Source: Hyphomicrobiales bacterium | GTDB lineage: Bacteria; Pseudomonadota; Alphaproteobacteria; Rhizobiales; CAYWUX01 | Length of the DNA: 20,059 nt | Assembly: GCA_028279265.1 (NCBI GenBank) | Contig: JANQOC010000174.1 | Span: 1 to 20,059 of the forward strand | Direction: 5' to 3' | Part shown: piece by piece, positions 1-7,321 of the stretch | How positions within the stretch are numbered: the first letter of the stretch is position 1 | Layout: each line of letters starts with the position of its first letter | Program-made: the position numbers and the translations under genes | The notes under the pieces: generated by a model | What the model was told of the DNA's origin: nothing | What the model saw: the letters and a program-made list of their open reading frames with translations, nothing else | Databases searched by the model: none

Positions 1-61
1 AACCCATGCCGGGGGCCGGCTCCGACCCCTCTGCGATGTTGACGACGGCCCGGCATGGGTT
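1..61. repeat. 13-bp perfect inverted repeat flanking a wrongly oriented 35-bp segment
   Basis: Positions 1-13 (aacccatgccggg) are the exact reverse complement of 49-61 (cccggcatgggtt). The right arm encodes EPMPG of the leftward acyl-CoA dehydrogenase. The left arm and the loop, read rightward, encode EPMPG-AGSDPSAMLTT, the next residues expected of the same protein. Bases 1-48 are therefore in the opposite orientation to the rest of the gene. The cause is either a fold-back chimera at a contig end or a true inversion between the repeats. Confidence 0.85.
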
Positions 62-464
62 CGGTCATCGCAAATGAAGAACGGCTTTCGCCATCGACAA
101 TGGGTTGCAGCCAGTCGGATTTCATGTCCTCGGGGAGTACCTTCTCGAGAATCATCATATTGCCATCATCGGGCGCCGCGGCATTGAAGACCACAGGACC
201 GAAAGGCGACCTCGCCATTTCCTCGTAGCAAACCGACATGCCTACTTTTGAAAGTTCACAGCCGCCCCGGGATTTTGGCATTTGCAGCGCCCAGAGTTTC
301 TCTGACCGGGCAAGCTGGCGAAGCTCCAGCAGAACCGGTTCGGCGATCATTTCGTGCTCATCGAGCTTGGATTTGTCATTTTCGATGGGAATGATGTGCG
401 TATCGACAAAAGCTCTTATTCTGTCGCGATAGTCTTTAATTTCTGCGCTGAGTGTAAAGTCCAT
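1..464 (-). CDS. Acyl-CoA dehydrogenase, N-terminal part (cut by window edge, strand flip near edge)
   Basis: Flavoprotein that would oxidise an acyl-CoA to the 2-enoyl-CoA. Translation from the ATG at 464-462 begins MDFTLSAEIKDYRDRIRAF, typical of the helical N-terminal domain. About residues 130-136 read SFAMTEP, the family motif at the start of the middle beta domain that contacts FAD and substrate. The family normally continues with something like GAGSDPS, but here the frame changes to unrelated Arg/Gly-rich sequence over the last 48 bases. The expected continuation (MPGAGSDPSAMLTTA) is found on the opposite strand at positions 6-50. The frame stays open to the edge, so no stop is seen. 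The gene lies 39 bp downstream of the short-chain dehydrogenase on the same strand, so co-transcription is likely. The Shine-Dalgarno is weak. Family assignment is firm; the substrate is unknown. Confidence 0.85.
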   Translation of the reverse strand, partial: MDFTLSAEIKDYRDRIRAFVDTHIIPIENDKSKLDEHEMIAEPVLLELRQLARSEKLWALQMPKSRGGCELSKVGMSVCYEEMARSPFGPVVFNAAAPDDGNMMILEKVLPEDMKSDWLQPIVDGESRSSFAMTEPMPGRRQHRRGVGAGPRHG

Positions 465-503
465 AAAACTGATTCCGGCTTTTGGGGCAAAACGTGCGGC
501 TGA

Positions 504-1244
504 CTAAAGAGAGTTTACCAGATGTCCACCATCGACATAGAGAGTACTGCCCGTCATAAATCGCCCGCCATCCCCGCATAAAAGCAGAAAAGGCGCATCC
601 AAATCGTCCAGCTGGCCAATGCGCCGCAAAGGAATTCTGTCCCTGATCTTTTGTCCCATTTCTGAATTCAGGAATTCCTTGTTCATGTCTGTTTCAATAT
701 AGCCCGGCGCCAGGGCATTGACGCGGATGTCGTATCGGGCCCATTCCAGTGCCAGCGCCTTTGTCATTTGGATCAGGGCAGCTTTTGAGACTGTATAAGG
801 CAGAATATTGCGGGCAACCCGGTTTCCCACAATAGAGGCAATATTGACGATAACGCCCGGCCTTTCAGAATTCACAAAATTTTGCGCCGCCTTCTGAGCA
901 ACCAGCCAGGCCCCTTTTAAGTTCGTGTCCATGACCCGATCCCAATCAGACAGGGTGAGATCGATAGCGGGTTTGGTATCGGCGACCCCGGCATTATTCA
1001 CGAGAATATCCAGAGGGCCGACTTCGTCGAACAGGCGATCGACAGATCCCTTATCGCTCACATCAAGCTCCAGGACATTGCAATTCTGCCAGGCCCCGGA
1101 CACCTTTTCCAGTTTTTCAACATTCCGGGAGGCTACCACCAGGTGTGCGCCGGCAGAATGGAGAAGGTCGGAGAAATGTTTTCCGAGCCCACTCGATGCA
1201 CCTGTAACGAGAACGGTTTTTCCCCGAATTCCAGTTTCAAACAT
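504..1244 (-). CDS. Short-chain dehydrogenase/reductase (SDR)
   Basis: Classical 246-residue SDR, an NAD(P)-dependent oxidoreductase with a Rossmann fold. Visible motifs are the cofactor-binding TGASSGLG at residues 14-21, NNAG at 83-86, Asn108, and the catalytic triad Ser137, Tyr150 and Lys154 in YTVSK. The SR at 39-40 after the second strand suggests NADP(H), by family precedent. Near the end, TGSTLYVDGG is the usual C-terminal signature of FabG-like members. The start at 1244 has only a weak Shine-Dalgarno. It is the first gene of a leftward pair with the acyl-CoA dehydrogenase, so a role in acyl-CoA or lipid oxidation is plausible, but the substrate cannot be read from sequence. The upstream 258 bp is shared with the divergent membrane protein at 1503. 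Confidence 0.93.
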   Translation of the reverse strand: MFETGIRGKTVLVTGASSGLGKHFSDLLHSAGAHLVVASRNVEKLEKVSGAWQNCNVLELDVSDKGSVDRLFDEVGPLDILVNNAGVADTKPAIDLTLSDWDRVMDTNLKGAWLVAQKAAQNFVNSERPGVIVNIASIVGNRVARNILPYTVSKAALIQMTKALALEWARYDIRVNALAPGYIETDMNKEFLNSEMGQKIRDRIPLRRIGQLDDLDAPFLLLCGDGGRFMTGSTLYVDGGHLVNSL

Positions 1245-1502
1245 CAGCTATTAACCAGTGAAATCACGTCAGTTCAACTATAGTCGTTGATCTCTTTTTT
1301 GGGAAAGAATTTCGGATAAATTTGTTCGGTAACCTGGTCTCGCAGGCTAGTCGGCGAGGCATTTATTGGTTGCCGGCCATTACACTTCCCTATTCACGAT
1401 AAATTTGCTTGTCTTTTTGGCGACAGGGTGAGCTTTATGAATGAGTGTAGACAAAAGGGAGAGACACGAAATTTCGTTCCGTTGAGCAAACGGTTCTGTT
1501 GA

Positions 1503-2246
1503 GTGGTCGGTTCGAGCATGGAACAGAAACGTCCCCATAGGCCTCTGACGATTGCACTGTTTGTCTTATTCGCCATAGTGGCGCTGGGCGGTGTCTACCT
1601 GGCTGTGGCCGACACCCTTTTCAACGTCGAATACTCCCGTGCCAACCTGATGAAATGGATTCAGTCCCTTGAAGAATGGGGGGGACTTGGCATCATTCTG
1701 CTGATGATCATTCATTCCTTTATTCCCTTTCCTGCTGAAATTGTCGCCTTCATCGCCGGAGAATTTTACGGTGTCATTTGGGGCACGCTCTATTCCTGGG
1801 TGGGAGCGATGCTCGGGGCATCTCTGGCATTCGCACTTTCGAGATATATGGGAAGAGGTTTTGTCACATCGATGATGAGCGAATCTTCCCGGGAAAAAAT
1901 GGAACACTGGTCTTCGACCGATAGTGCCACAACCCTGCTGATTGTGAGGTTCATTCCGGTTATCGCTTTCAACCTCATCAATTATGCGGCGGGACTGACC
2001 CATGTGAGCTGGTGGACATTTCTTTGGACCACAGGTCTCGGAATTTTGCCCCTGACCACATTCTTTGTCTATCTCGGTGAAAGCATGCGCGGTGCGACGC
2101 TGACCGACTGGATCATTTTTGCCATTGCGGCACTGTTCGTCCTGGTGATGATGCGGAGATTCAAAAAGATGCACGCGCGGCAAACTGTGCAAAAAGGACG
2201 AGAATCACCCGAAGAATTGGCGGAAAACGATACCCAGAAGTCATAA
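1503..2246 (+). CDS. VTT/DedA-like (TVP38/TMEM64 family) inner-membrane protein
   Basis: Polytopic membrane protein of about 242-247 residues. The central stretch FIPFPAEIVAFIAGEFYGV, followed by a glycine/alanine-rich helix (GAMLGASLAFALSRYMGRGF), is the hallmark of the VTT (formerly SNARE-associated) domain. Members are linked to lipid scrambling and membrane homeostasis; the bacterial substrate is often unproven. Hydrophobic segments lie at about residues 14-35, 55-75, 80-112, 140-165, 170-190 and 198-216, followed by a charged cytoplasmic tail. The start is uncertain: GTG at 1503 or ATG at 1518 (MEQKRPHRPL), neither with a clear Shine-Dalgarno. It is divergent from the dehydrogenase pair and separated by 220 bp from the next gene. 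Confidence 0.85.
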   Translation: MVGSSMEQKRPHRPLTIALFVLFAIVALGGVYLAVADTLFNVEYSRANLMKWIQSLEEWGGLGIILLMIIHSFIPFPAEIVAFIAGEFYGVIWGTLYSWVGAMLGASLAFALSRYMGRGFVTSMMSESSREKMEHWSSTDSATTLLIVRFIPVIAFNLINYAAGLTHVSWWTFLWTTGLGILPLTTFFVYLGESMRGATLTDWIIFAIAALFVLVMMRRFKKMHARQTVQKGRESPEELAENDTQKS

Positions 2247-2454
2247 ATTAACGCCGCTATTTCGTTTCCAGGATTATGGTTTTTCGAACACAGGTGAATA
2301 TAAATGCCGAAAATCATTCCAATTTGCTCGTGACAAGCTGTGAATCTCAAGACCCCGGGTTTTGCGCAGATTGGTCTGCTTCATAAAATGTGATTTATTA
2401 GCACAGTTCGATTTTGATTCTCTCTGCAAAGTGCATGTGTTCAGAGGGGCACAC

Positions 2455-2460
2455 GGGAGG
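2455..2460 (+). promoter_or_regulatory. Shine-Dalgarno deciding a GTG start
   Basis: GGGAGG is a near-perfect anti-16S complement, six bases before the GTG at 2467. It favours this start over the longer frame from 2362 and over the ATG at 2512. Confidence 0.7.
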
Positions 2461-2466
2461 CACTTT

Positions 2467-3333
2467 GTGGCGGAGCAATTTGTAAATCAGGCTAGTCAAT
2501 CCCAGTCATTTATGTCTGACACAACGCTTGCCGATGGATATTCGTTTGCGGGCGCAAAAGTTTTGAATCCGGATGGTGAGTTAGCGGCACCCCGAAAGAG
2601 AAAAAAGGCAAAGAAAAATCGTTTCTGGCGGACCTTTGCCAAAAAAAATCTTCAGCTTCTTTTGCCTCCCATATTTTTGTCGATCTATTTTCTACTTCTG
2701 AAAAGCTGGAAATTCCGTCTCGAAGCCCCGGCCGAGGTCTTCAACCAATATGTCAAGGAAGGCGAGCGCAAACCCTGTATATTTTCATTTTGGCACAGCG
2801 ATGATCTCGCCCTGCTGGGATTCTGTTCTTTCCGGAACCTGGGGATTCTGATCAGTCATTCCAACGACGGCGAGTTGATGACCAAAGTTCTCAGAATGCT
2901 GCAGTTCAAAGTCATAAGAGGCTCCAGCTCCAGCGGCGGAACCAAGGGGCTGATGGGAATGATCATGTATATCAAAGAGGGTGGACAGGTCGCTGTTGCC
3001 GTTGATGGACCGCGGGGACCGCTTCATGAGGTTAAGCCCGGCGTGGTGGAACTGACGCGCCGAACCCAGGAACCGATTATTCCCGTCAGAGCTTTCGCCG
3101 AAGACGCCTGGTTCATTCCAAAGAGCTGGAACAAAACGTTTCTACCGAAACCATTTACGAAGATACGTATCGTATTTGGGGATCCGATCTGGGCGCCGAG
3201 CGGAGCTCATGATCCCAGTGTGCGCCAGCAGCAATCTGAGGCACACAGGCAGTTAATCAAAAACAGGCTGCAAACCATTGCCGACGTGAGCGGCAGAAAA
3301 TCAGAATCAGAAAATGAAGCAAAAGTTGCCTAA
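2467..3333 (+). CDS. DUF374 / LPLAT-type lysophospholipid acyltransferase family protein
   Basis: Predicted membrane-associated acyltransferase of 288 residues. After a basic N-terminus it has one hydrophobic helix (LLPPIFLSIYFLLL), then the DUF374 core. The core contains FWHSDDL, ILISHSNDGELM (the family's variant of the acyltransferase H/D motif), VIRGSSSSGGTKG, and AVAVDGPRGPLHEVKPGVVEL, the most diagnostic block. Family members are thought to acylate membrane lipids or lipid A precursors; the substrate here is not known. I chose the GTG at 2467 because GGGAGG at 2455-2460 sits six bases upstream. The frame is open further left to 2362 but lacks such a site, and an internal ATG at 2512 also lacks one. 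The C-terminal tail after about residue 250 is charged and unlikely to be conserved. Confidence 0.88.
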   Translation: MAEQFVNQASQSQSFMSDTTLADGYSFAGAKVLNPDGELAAPRKRKKAKKNRFWRTFAKKNLQLLLPPIFLSIYFLLLKSWKFRLEAPAEVFNQYVKEGERKPCIFSFWHSDDLALLGFCSFRNLGILISHSNDGELMTKVLRMLQFKVIRGSSSSGGTKGLMGMIMYIKEGGQVAVAVDGPRGPLHEVKPGVVELTRRTQEPIIPVRAFAEDAWFIPKSWNKTFLPKPFTKIRIVFGDPIWAPSGAHDPSVRQQQSEAHRQLIKNRLQTIADVSGRKSESENEAKVA

Positions 3334-3357
3334 AGCGCAACTCCTGGTAATGGGTTC

Positions 3358-3531
3358 CTATCGGAGGAATTTCGCGGGATAGCGGATCTCCTTGGCCCAA
3401 TCAGGTGTGGTCGTCTTGGCGGCTGATTTTTTTGCTCTTGGTTTTGGGGAGGCTTTTTTAACCACTTTCTTTTTTGCCGGCGCTTTTCGCGCCGTTGATC
3501 GGGTTTTCGTTGCTCTTGCTTGTTTCGCCAT
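3358..3531 (-). CDS. Small Lys/Ala-rich histone-H1-like protein (57 aa)
   Basis: The 57-residue protein starts MAKQARATKTRSTARK and is dominated by K, A, R and P in AKKK/APAKK-type repeats through about residue 40. It ends with a different tail, PDWAKEIRYPAKFLR. Composition and repeats resemble the C-terminal tails of histone H1 and bacterial H1-like proteins, which bind DNA without sequence specificity. DNA binding here is inference from composition. The start at 3531 is preceded by GGAGA about nine bases upstream; a longer frame to 3588 has no support. It is convergent with the acyltransferase gene (24 bp between stops) and divergent from the exported protein at 3645. Confidence 0.75.
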   Translation of the reverse strand: MAKQARATKTRSTARKAPAKKKVVKKASPKPRAKKSAAKTTTPDWAKEIRYPAKFLR

Positions 3532-3644
3532 AGAATATTTTCTCCAATTTGCTTGAGGTTTCTCCCATTCCAAGTTTAAAGTCAACAAGACTTTGTCAAA
3601 AGCGTTTTGTCTGGCTATATGCCGGACAAATCCAGGGGGTGTAG

Positions 3645-4130
3645 ATGCGTAGCGTGAGATCCAAAGTTAGCACTTTTATTCCAGTTTATTTTGTTCTGCT
3701 GTTGTCGCTTGCCCAAGCCCAGAGTTTTGTGCCGGAAGATTCGATCCAGGACCGAATGGCCAGATTTCTTGGCGAGCAATATTTGCAGAGTACCTTTGCC
3801 GAGCCGGACCTGGTCCGCTCATACTATGCCTCCCCCATGGTGTCTTACTGGGGCAGAAAAAATGTCCGGATCGAGTCGGTTCTTCGGGACAAGAAGTCTT
3901 ACAGCCGCAGATGGCCGGACAGGACTTACAGATTACTGACCGAAACACTTGAGATCGAACCGGTGCAAAACAATCCTGACACTTATTTTGTATTGTTTGA
4001 ATATGAATTCAACGTCCGAAATCAATCGAAACGCAGATCCGGCGTTGGCGAAGCGCGTCTTGTTGTTAGGGAAGATGATATCGGTTTCACCATTCTGGGA
4101 GAGGACGGGTCCGTCGTCTATCGATTTTGA
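3645..4130 (+). CDS. Exported NTF2-like protein of unknown function
   Basis: 161 residues with a probable Sec signal peptide (hydrophobic core at about 10-24, cleavage near AQA-QS). The mature part contains YYASPMVSYWGRKNVRIESVLRDKKSYSRRWPDRTYRL. I recognise this pattern (Y-W/Y-G-K/R, then D-K-xx-Y, then R-W-P-x-R-x-Y) as recurring in alphaproteobacterial periplasmic NTF2-like domains, often attached to caspase-like or SH3 domains. Here the domain stands alone. Its function and ligand are unknown. A G-rich AGGGGG Shine-Dalgarno lies a few bases before the ATG. The next gene begins 49 bp downstream and is also exported, so the two may be co-transcribed. Confidence 0.75.
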   Translation: MRSVRSKVSTFIPVYFVLLLSLAQAQSFVPEDSIQDRMARFLGEQYLQSTFAEPDLVRSYYASPMVSYWGRKNVRIESVLRDKKSYSRRWPDRTYRLLTETLEIEPVQNNPDTYFVLFEYEFNVRNQSKRRSGVGEARLVVREDDIGFTILGEDGSVVYRF

Positions 4131-4179
4131 TTAATTTATTTTTGCGGTATGCGTCTCAGTTTTCAATTTTGAATTCGTT

Positions 4180-5154
4180 ATGAGATTAATTTTAAACAGT
4201 TTTATTTTTGCCTTTCTCTTCGTCGCAGGATTTGCCTCCACGTCAATCGCAGAGGCGGCCGACCCCTGGAAGAGACTGGCTGTCCAGAAATCCTGGAGCT
4301 TTTTTCAACATAAGAGTGGTGCCTGTTTTGGTAGCTCTTATGTTCCTGGGCAGGAAGGGTCACTGCAATTTATCGGCAGCGGGGTAGGCGGTCTGAAACT
4401 TGCCATTGGTTTCAAGCAACGTCCGAACGTAGCTGAACATAGCCGACTGAAGCTCTGGATTGATGATAATTTTCTCGGTGAGCATGGCCTGGTATTAAGT
4501 AGGAATGGGCTGGGAACAATCGATCTCGACATGACCGACAATCTCATAACCGCCCTCTCCCAGGGAAACCGGCTTCACTATCAGCTACCAGGGCAGCCGT
4601 TTCGATCGCAGTTGTTGTTGCAGGATGTTGCCCAGGCCGTAGCTGCCATTAGAAAATGCGTGCAACGCCGTGCTCGTCTTCAGCAAGCGGAAAAACGTTT
4701 CGATACCGAAAAGCTGACGAAGTTTTTTGCAATTTATTCAGAGTTTCGGGAACAAACCGGCTACATTGTTCGTCGGGATTCGGATCCCCGGGACGGAATC
4801 ATCGACATCAGATTCAAAGATGGTACGACGGGCTGGGTATACGGCACCCTGGCACCCGCCTGGAGCATAGAAAAATTCCAGTCCATAATGATTTCCGGAG
4901 AATCAGAAATTTGCCGTGGACGCTACGCCAGTGCCAAACGCCCGAAACTAATTCTCGAAGGCGATGAAATTGGTGTCATGACGTCCCAGTGCCAGCAGAG
5001 AAACAAAACCGTTGTTTCCGTCCACCGGGTCATTCGCACGCAAGAAGGTGCTTTTTTTCAGGTGACAAAATACGGGTCCCACACCGATTTCCAGGCCGAG
5101 GACAAACATGCACAGGGAATGCGGGTCGCTGCCTTCAAAGTCAGGGGTCGATAG
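4180..5154 (+). CDS. Exported protein of unknown function (324 aa)
   Basis: I do not recognise this family. The signal peptide occupies about residues 1-27 (MRLILNSFIFAFLFVAGFAS, then AEAADP). The mature protein seems to have two halves joined by a charged, probably helical linker around residues 160-190 (RRARLQQAEKRFDTEKLTKF). The first half is beta-rich (WSFFQHKSGACFGSSYVPG ... LKLWIDDNFLGEHG) and recalls invasion-associated-locus-B-like periplasmic proteins in layout, but that is only an impression. The second half contains RDGIIDIRFKDGTTGWVYG. There are four cysteines, at 49, 160, 245 and 271, two per half, compatible with disulfides in the periplasm. The start has no clear Shine-Dalgarno. 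It sits 49 bp after another exported protein. Confidence 0.7.
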   Translation: MRLILNSFIFAFLFVAGFASTSIAEAADPWKRLAVQKSWSFFQHKSGACFGSSYVPGQEGSLQFIGSGVGGLKLAIGFKQRPNVAEHSRLKLWIDDNFLGEHGLVLSRNGLGTIDLDMTDNLITALSQGNRLHYQLPGQPFRSQLLLQDVAQAVAAIRKCVQRRARLQQAEKRFDTEKLTKFFAIYSEFREQTGYIVRRDSDPRDGIIDIRFKDGTTGWVYGTLAPAWSIEKFQSIMISGESEICRGRYASAKRPKLILEGDEIGVMTSQCQQRNKTVVSVHRVIRTQEGAFFQVTKYGSHTDFQAEDKHAQGMRVAAFKVRGR

Positions 5155-5231
5155 GCTGCGCGGTCATTGATTGTCGACGCGGTGGCCCCCCATGTGCTAG
5201 GTATCAATCGCACAGTGCATCCTGTTGGCGT

Positions 5232-5260
5232 TTGGTCAACCCGAGTCATCCTTCTATAAT
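5232..5260 (+). promoter_or_regulatory. Sigma-70-type promoter for the LysE gene
   Basis: TTGGTC at 5232-5237 and TATAAT at 5255-5260 are separated by 17 bp. The -10 box is a perfect consensus and the spacing is ideal. Transcription would start near 5267, giving a short leader before the ATG at 5301. Confidence 0.65.
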
Positions 5261-5300
5261 TTGAACCCCTTTTCAGAAGCGGAGAATAGCTGGGAACGGC

Positions 5301-5918
5301 ATGTTTGAACTGACACAAATACTCGCATTTACTTTGGCCTGTTTTATCATTGTCATTGTACCTGGTCCGACGGTCACCGTTATCATCGCCAATAGCATCC
5401 GTCATGGGGTTCGTGCCGGATTGATAAATGTCGCGGGTACGCAAGCCGGACTGGCGGTCATGATCATTGTGTTGGCAACGGGTTTGGACCTGATCCTGCA
5501 ACACCTTTCACTGCTTTTTGACTGGATTCGATGGATCGGGGCAGCTTATCTGATCTGGCTCGGCAGCAAGCTTTTATGGACCAAGACCGCGCCTGCGGAC
5601 AACACTCCGACACCATCCCGTGACAGCTCGTTTTTCTGGCAGGGATTTCTCATTATCTGGTCCAATCCCAAGGCCCTGTTGTTTTTTGGCGCATTTATAC
5701 CGCAGTTTGTAAATGTCGATTATCAGATCGGAGTGCAAACCGTCGTTCTCGGCGGCATTTTCATGATTGTCGCGACTTTGTTTGACTCACTCTACGCCCT
5801 GGTGGCCGGCAATGCGGGTAAATGGCTTATGCACTCACGCATGCGGATTGTCGAGGCGCTCAGCGGCCTCTGCCTGATTGCCGGCGGAATTTGGCTGATC
5901 CTGTTAAAACGATCGTGA
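5301..5918 (+). CDS. LysE/RhtB-family amino-acid exporter
   Basis: 205-residue inner-membrane transporter with about six hydrophobic segments. The N-terminus carries the family signature: a first helix ending in IVPGPTVTVIIANSIRHG, then a glycine-rich second segment (GLINVAGTQAGLAV). WIGAAYLIWLGSKLLW marks the third helix, followed by a polar cytoplasmic loop. FWQGFLIIWSNPKALLFFGAFIPQFV is the conserved central motif. The family exports amino acids or related metabolites using proton exchange. The substrate is not predictable, though nearby amino-acid catabolic genes fit the theme. GGAGAA and GGGAAC lie upstream of the ATG. The gene has its own promoter, so it is probably monocistronic. Confidence 0.92.
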   Translation: MFELTQILAFTLACFIIVIVPGPTVTVIIANSIRHGVRAGLINVAGTQAGLAVMIIVLATGLDLILQHLSLLFDWIRWIGAAYLIWLGSKLLWTKTAPADNTPTPSRDSSFFWQGFLIIWSNPKALLFFGAFIPQFVNVDYQIGVQTVVLGGIFMIVATLFDSLYALVAGNAGKWLMHSRMRIVEALSGLCLIAGGIWLILLKRS

Positions 5919-5928
5919 ACGCCAGCCC

Positions 5929-6228
5929 CTAGCGCACGAACCATTTATCTCCGGCACTATCCTGGTAGATAACAAACAATCCCTGATTCCCGGATATCTG
6001 CAGGACATCGCGACAGATTTCCTTGCATTCTTCGCTCTTAATCAGGCTTTGCCGGTCTTTACCCTGCTGAGCCGGATTAGTGGCGAGGTCGAAAATCTTC
6101 TGTGCGGGTTCAGGCGTCTTGCAGGCAAATATGAGGCCGCCGCTGCACGCATGAACGGATTGTGTGCCCGCTAACCCCGAGGCCATCAGTGCCAGGGCCG
6201 CGACCTTGCATTTGAACGTCATTTTCAT
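5929..6228 (-). CDS. Small exported Cys-containing protein of unknown function (99 aa)
   Basis: 99 residues beginning MKMTFKCKVAALALMASGLA, a good signal peptide with likely cleavage around VHA-CSGG. The first mature residues hold Cys, but the preceding residues do not form a clear lipobox, so lipoprotein status is doubtful. Mature cysteines occur as CSGG, FACK and EECKEIC, an even number of four, compatible with disulfides. The C-terminal part QGLFVIYQDSAGDKWFVR looks beta-structured. I chose the start at 6228 because GGTGG precedes it with proper spacing; the frame extends to 6270 without support. It is convergent with the LysE gene, only 10 bp between stop codons. Family unrecognised. Confidence 0.68.
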   Translation of the reverse strand: MKMTFKCKVAALALMASGLAGTQSVHACSGGLIFACKTPEPAQKIFDLATNPAQQGKDRQSLIKSEECKEICRDVLQISGNQGLFVIYQDSAGDKWFVR

Positions 6229-6357
6229 TGATCCACCCCAATGAACTCCAGTGCTAATTAAAATGGACATACAATGGATTTGTGACGAAATATGGAATTC
6301 CTTCTTGAATTGCCGGGAGACCGAAGCATGGGAACCCGGGGATCAAGAAAATGAGAT

Positions 6358-7269
6358 ATGGTTTTCAAATATGAATATTCCTATACTAGGTCTATGTCCG
6401 ATCCCCTATTTAGCCAACTTGTCACGATGAGCGGGGAAAACCTGTTCGCGTTGCAGAACTCTCTGCCTTTGAACGGAAGGGTGAGTGCGTATCCCAAGAG
6501 TGCGCGTGGTTATTCCGTATCGAATTGTTATTTGCTGCGAGAAGATTCGGGAGCCTATCTGCTGGATACAGGCTTTTCCGCCCACGAGGCGTCCATACTG
6601 GGACAGCTGGGGCAACTCATCGCGCCGGAACTGCCGCTGTCCATTTTCCTGATGCGCATCAACGAATTCATGTCCGTGGGAAATGCTTTGGCTATAGCGA
6701 GAAATTTCAATGTTATCGAAGGCTACTCTCCGCAACCTGATATCACCAGCTGGATAGATTTTGATCGCGTTGACACGCGCGAAAAAGCTATGGAAGTCCC
6801 CACGAACCTGCTCAGGGGACCCCAGGATTACTTTGTGGATGGTGGTGATAAACGGCGAATTTCTGCATTTAGTGCTCCTCTCCGCCTGATCAATACGACC
6901 TGGATCTTTGACCATGCGACGCGAACGCTGTTTACCTCGGATATGTTCACCCACTACTGGTGCGATAATCCGGAGGGCCCCTGGATTGTGGACACCGAGG
7001 ACCTCCTGCCTGATGCGGATGCTGTACGGTCTTTCATGCTGAATACCCGCTATTGGTGGCTCGAAGGGGCGGAGACGAGCAAATTGCGGGCCGGGGTCAG
7101 TAAAGTCGTTGAGCAGTTCGAGATCGAAACTATTGCACCGGCCTATGGTGCCATCATCCGAGGCCGCGATCTGGTTCGCCGGCAATTCGATCTGCTGGAC
7201 CAGGTGCTGGAGGGGCTTGACCGGGAGAACACCGAACCGGTTTATATTCCGCCGGGTATCGAAAAGTAA
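6358..7269 (+). CDS. Metallo-beta-lactamase-fold protein with degenerate metal site (first of pair)
   Basis: 303 residues with the MBL-fold layout seen in the oxygen-binding domain of flavodiiron proteins, but no flavodoxin part. The first beta hairpin is NCYLLREDSGAYLLDTGF (residues 56-73). The position of the usual H-x-[HE]-x-D-H metal motif is occupied by RINEFMSVGN (100-109), so the histidines and aspartate are gone. TLFTSDMFTHYW (190-201) keeps the bridging-type Asp195. The last ligand motif reads PAYG (261-264), with Tyr where His is normal. Loss of nearly all ligands argues against di-metal hydrolase chemistry, so a regulatory, partner or ligand-binding role is plausible. It lies 52 bp before a second MBL protein, probably in one operon. 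The start at 6358 is uncertain; ATG at 6394 (MSDPLFSQ) is an alternative. Confidence 0.8.
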   Translation: MVFKYEYSYTRSMSDPLFSQLVTMSGENLFALQNSLPLNGRVSAYPKSARGYSVSNCYLLREDSGAYLLDTGFSAHEASILGQLGQLIAPELPLSIFLMRINEFMSVGNALAIARNFNVIEGYSPQPDITSWIDFDRVDTREKAMEVPTNLLRGPQDYFVDGGDKRRISAFSAPLRLINTTWIFDHATRTLFTSDMFTHYWCDNPEGPWIVDTEDLLPDADAVRSFMLNTRYWWLEGAETSKLRAGVSKVVEQFEIETIAPAYGAIIRGRDLVRRQFDLLDQVLEGLDRENTEPVYIPPGIEK

Positions 7270-7321
7270 AAACGGTCTGAGGGGCGAACTTGATGCCGCC
7301 GAGAATTGGGAAACATAGAGT

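Noticed and set aside
1566..2192. Leftward 208-codon open frame opposite the VTT-domain gene
   Set aside because: His/Gln/Arg-rich translation typical of the complement of a hydrophobic membrane gene.
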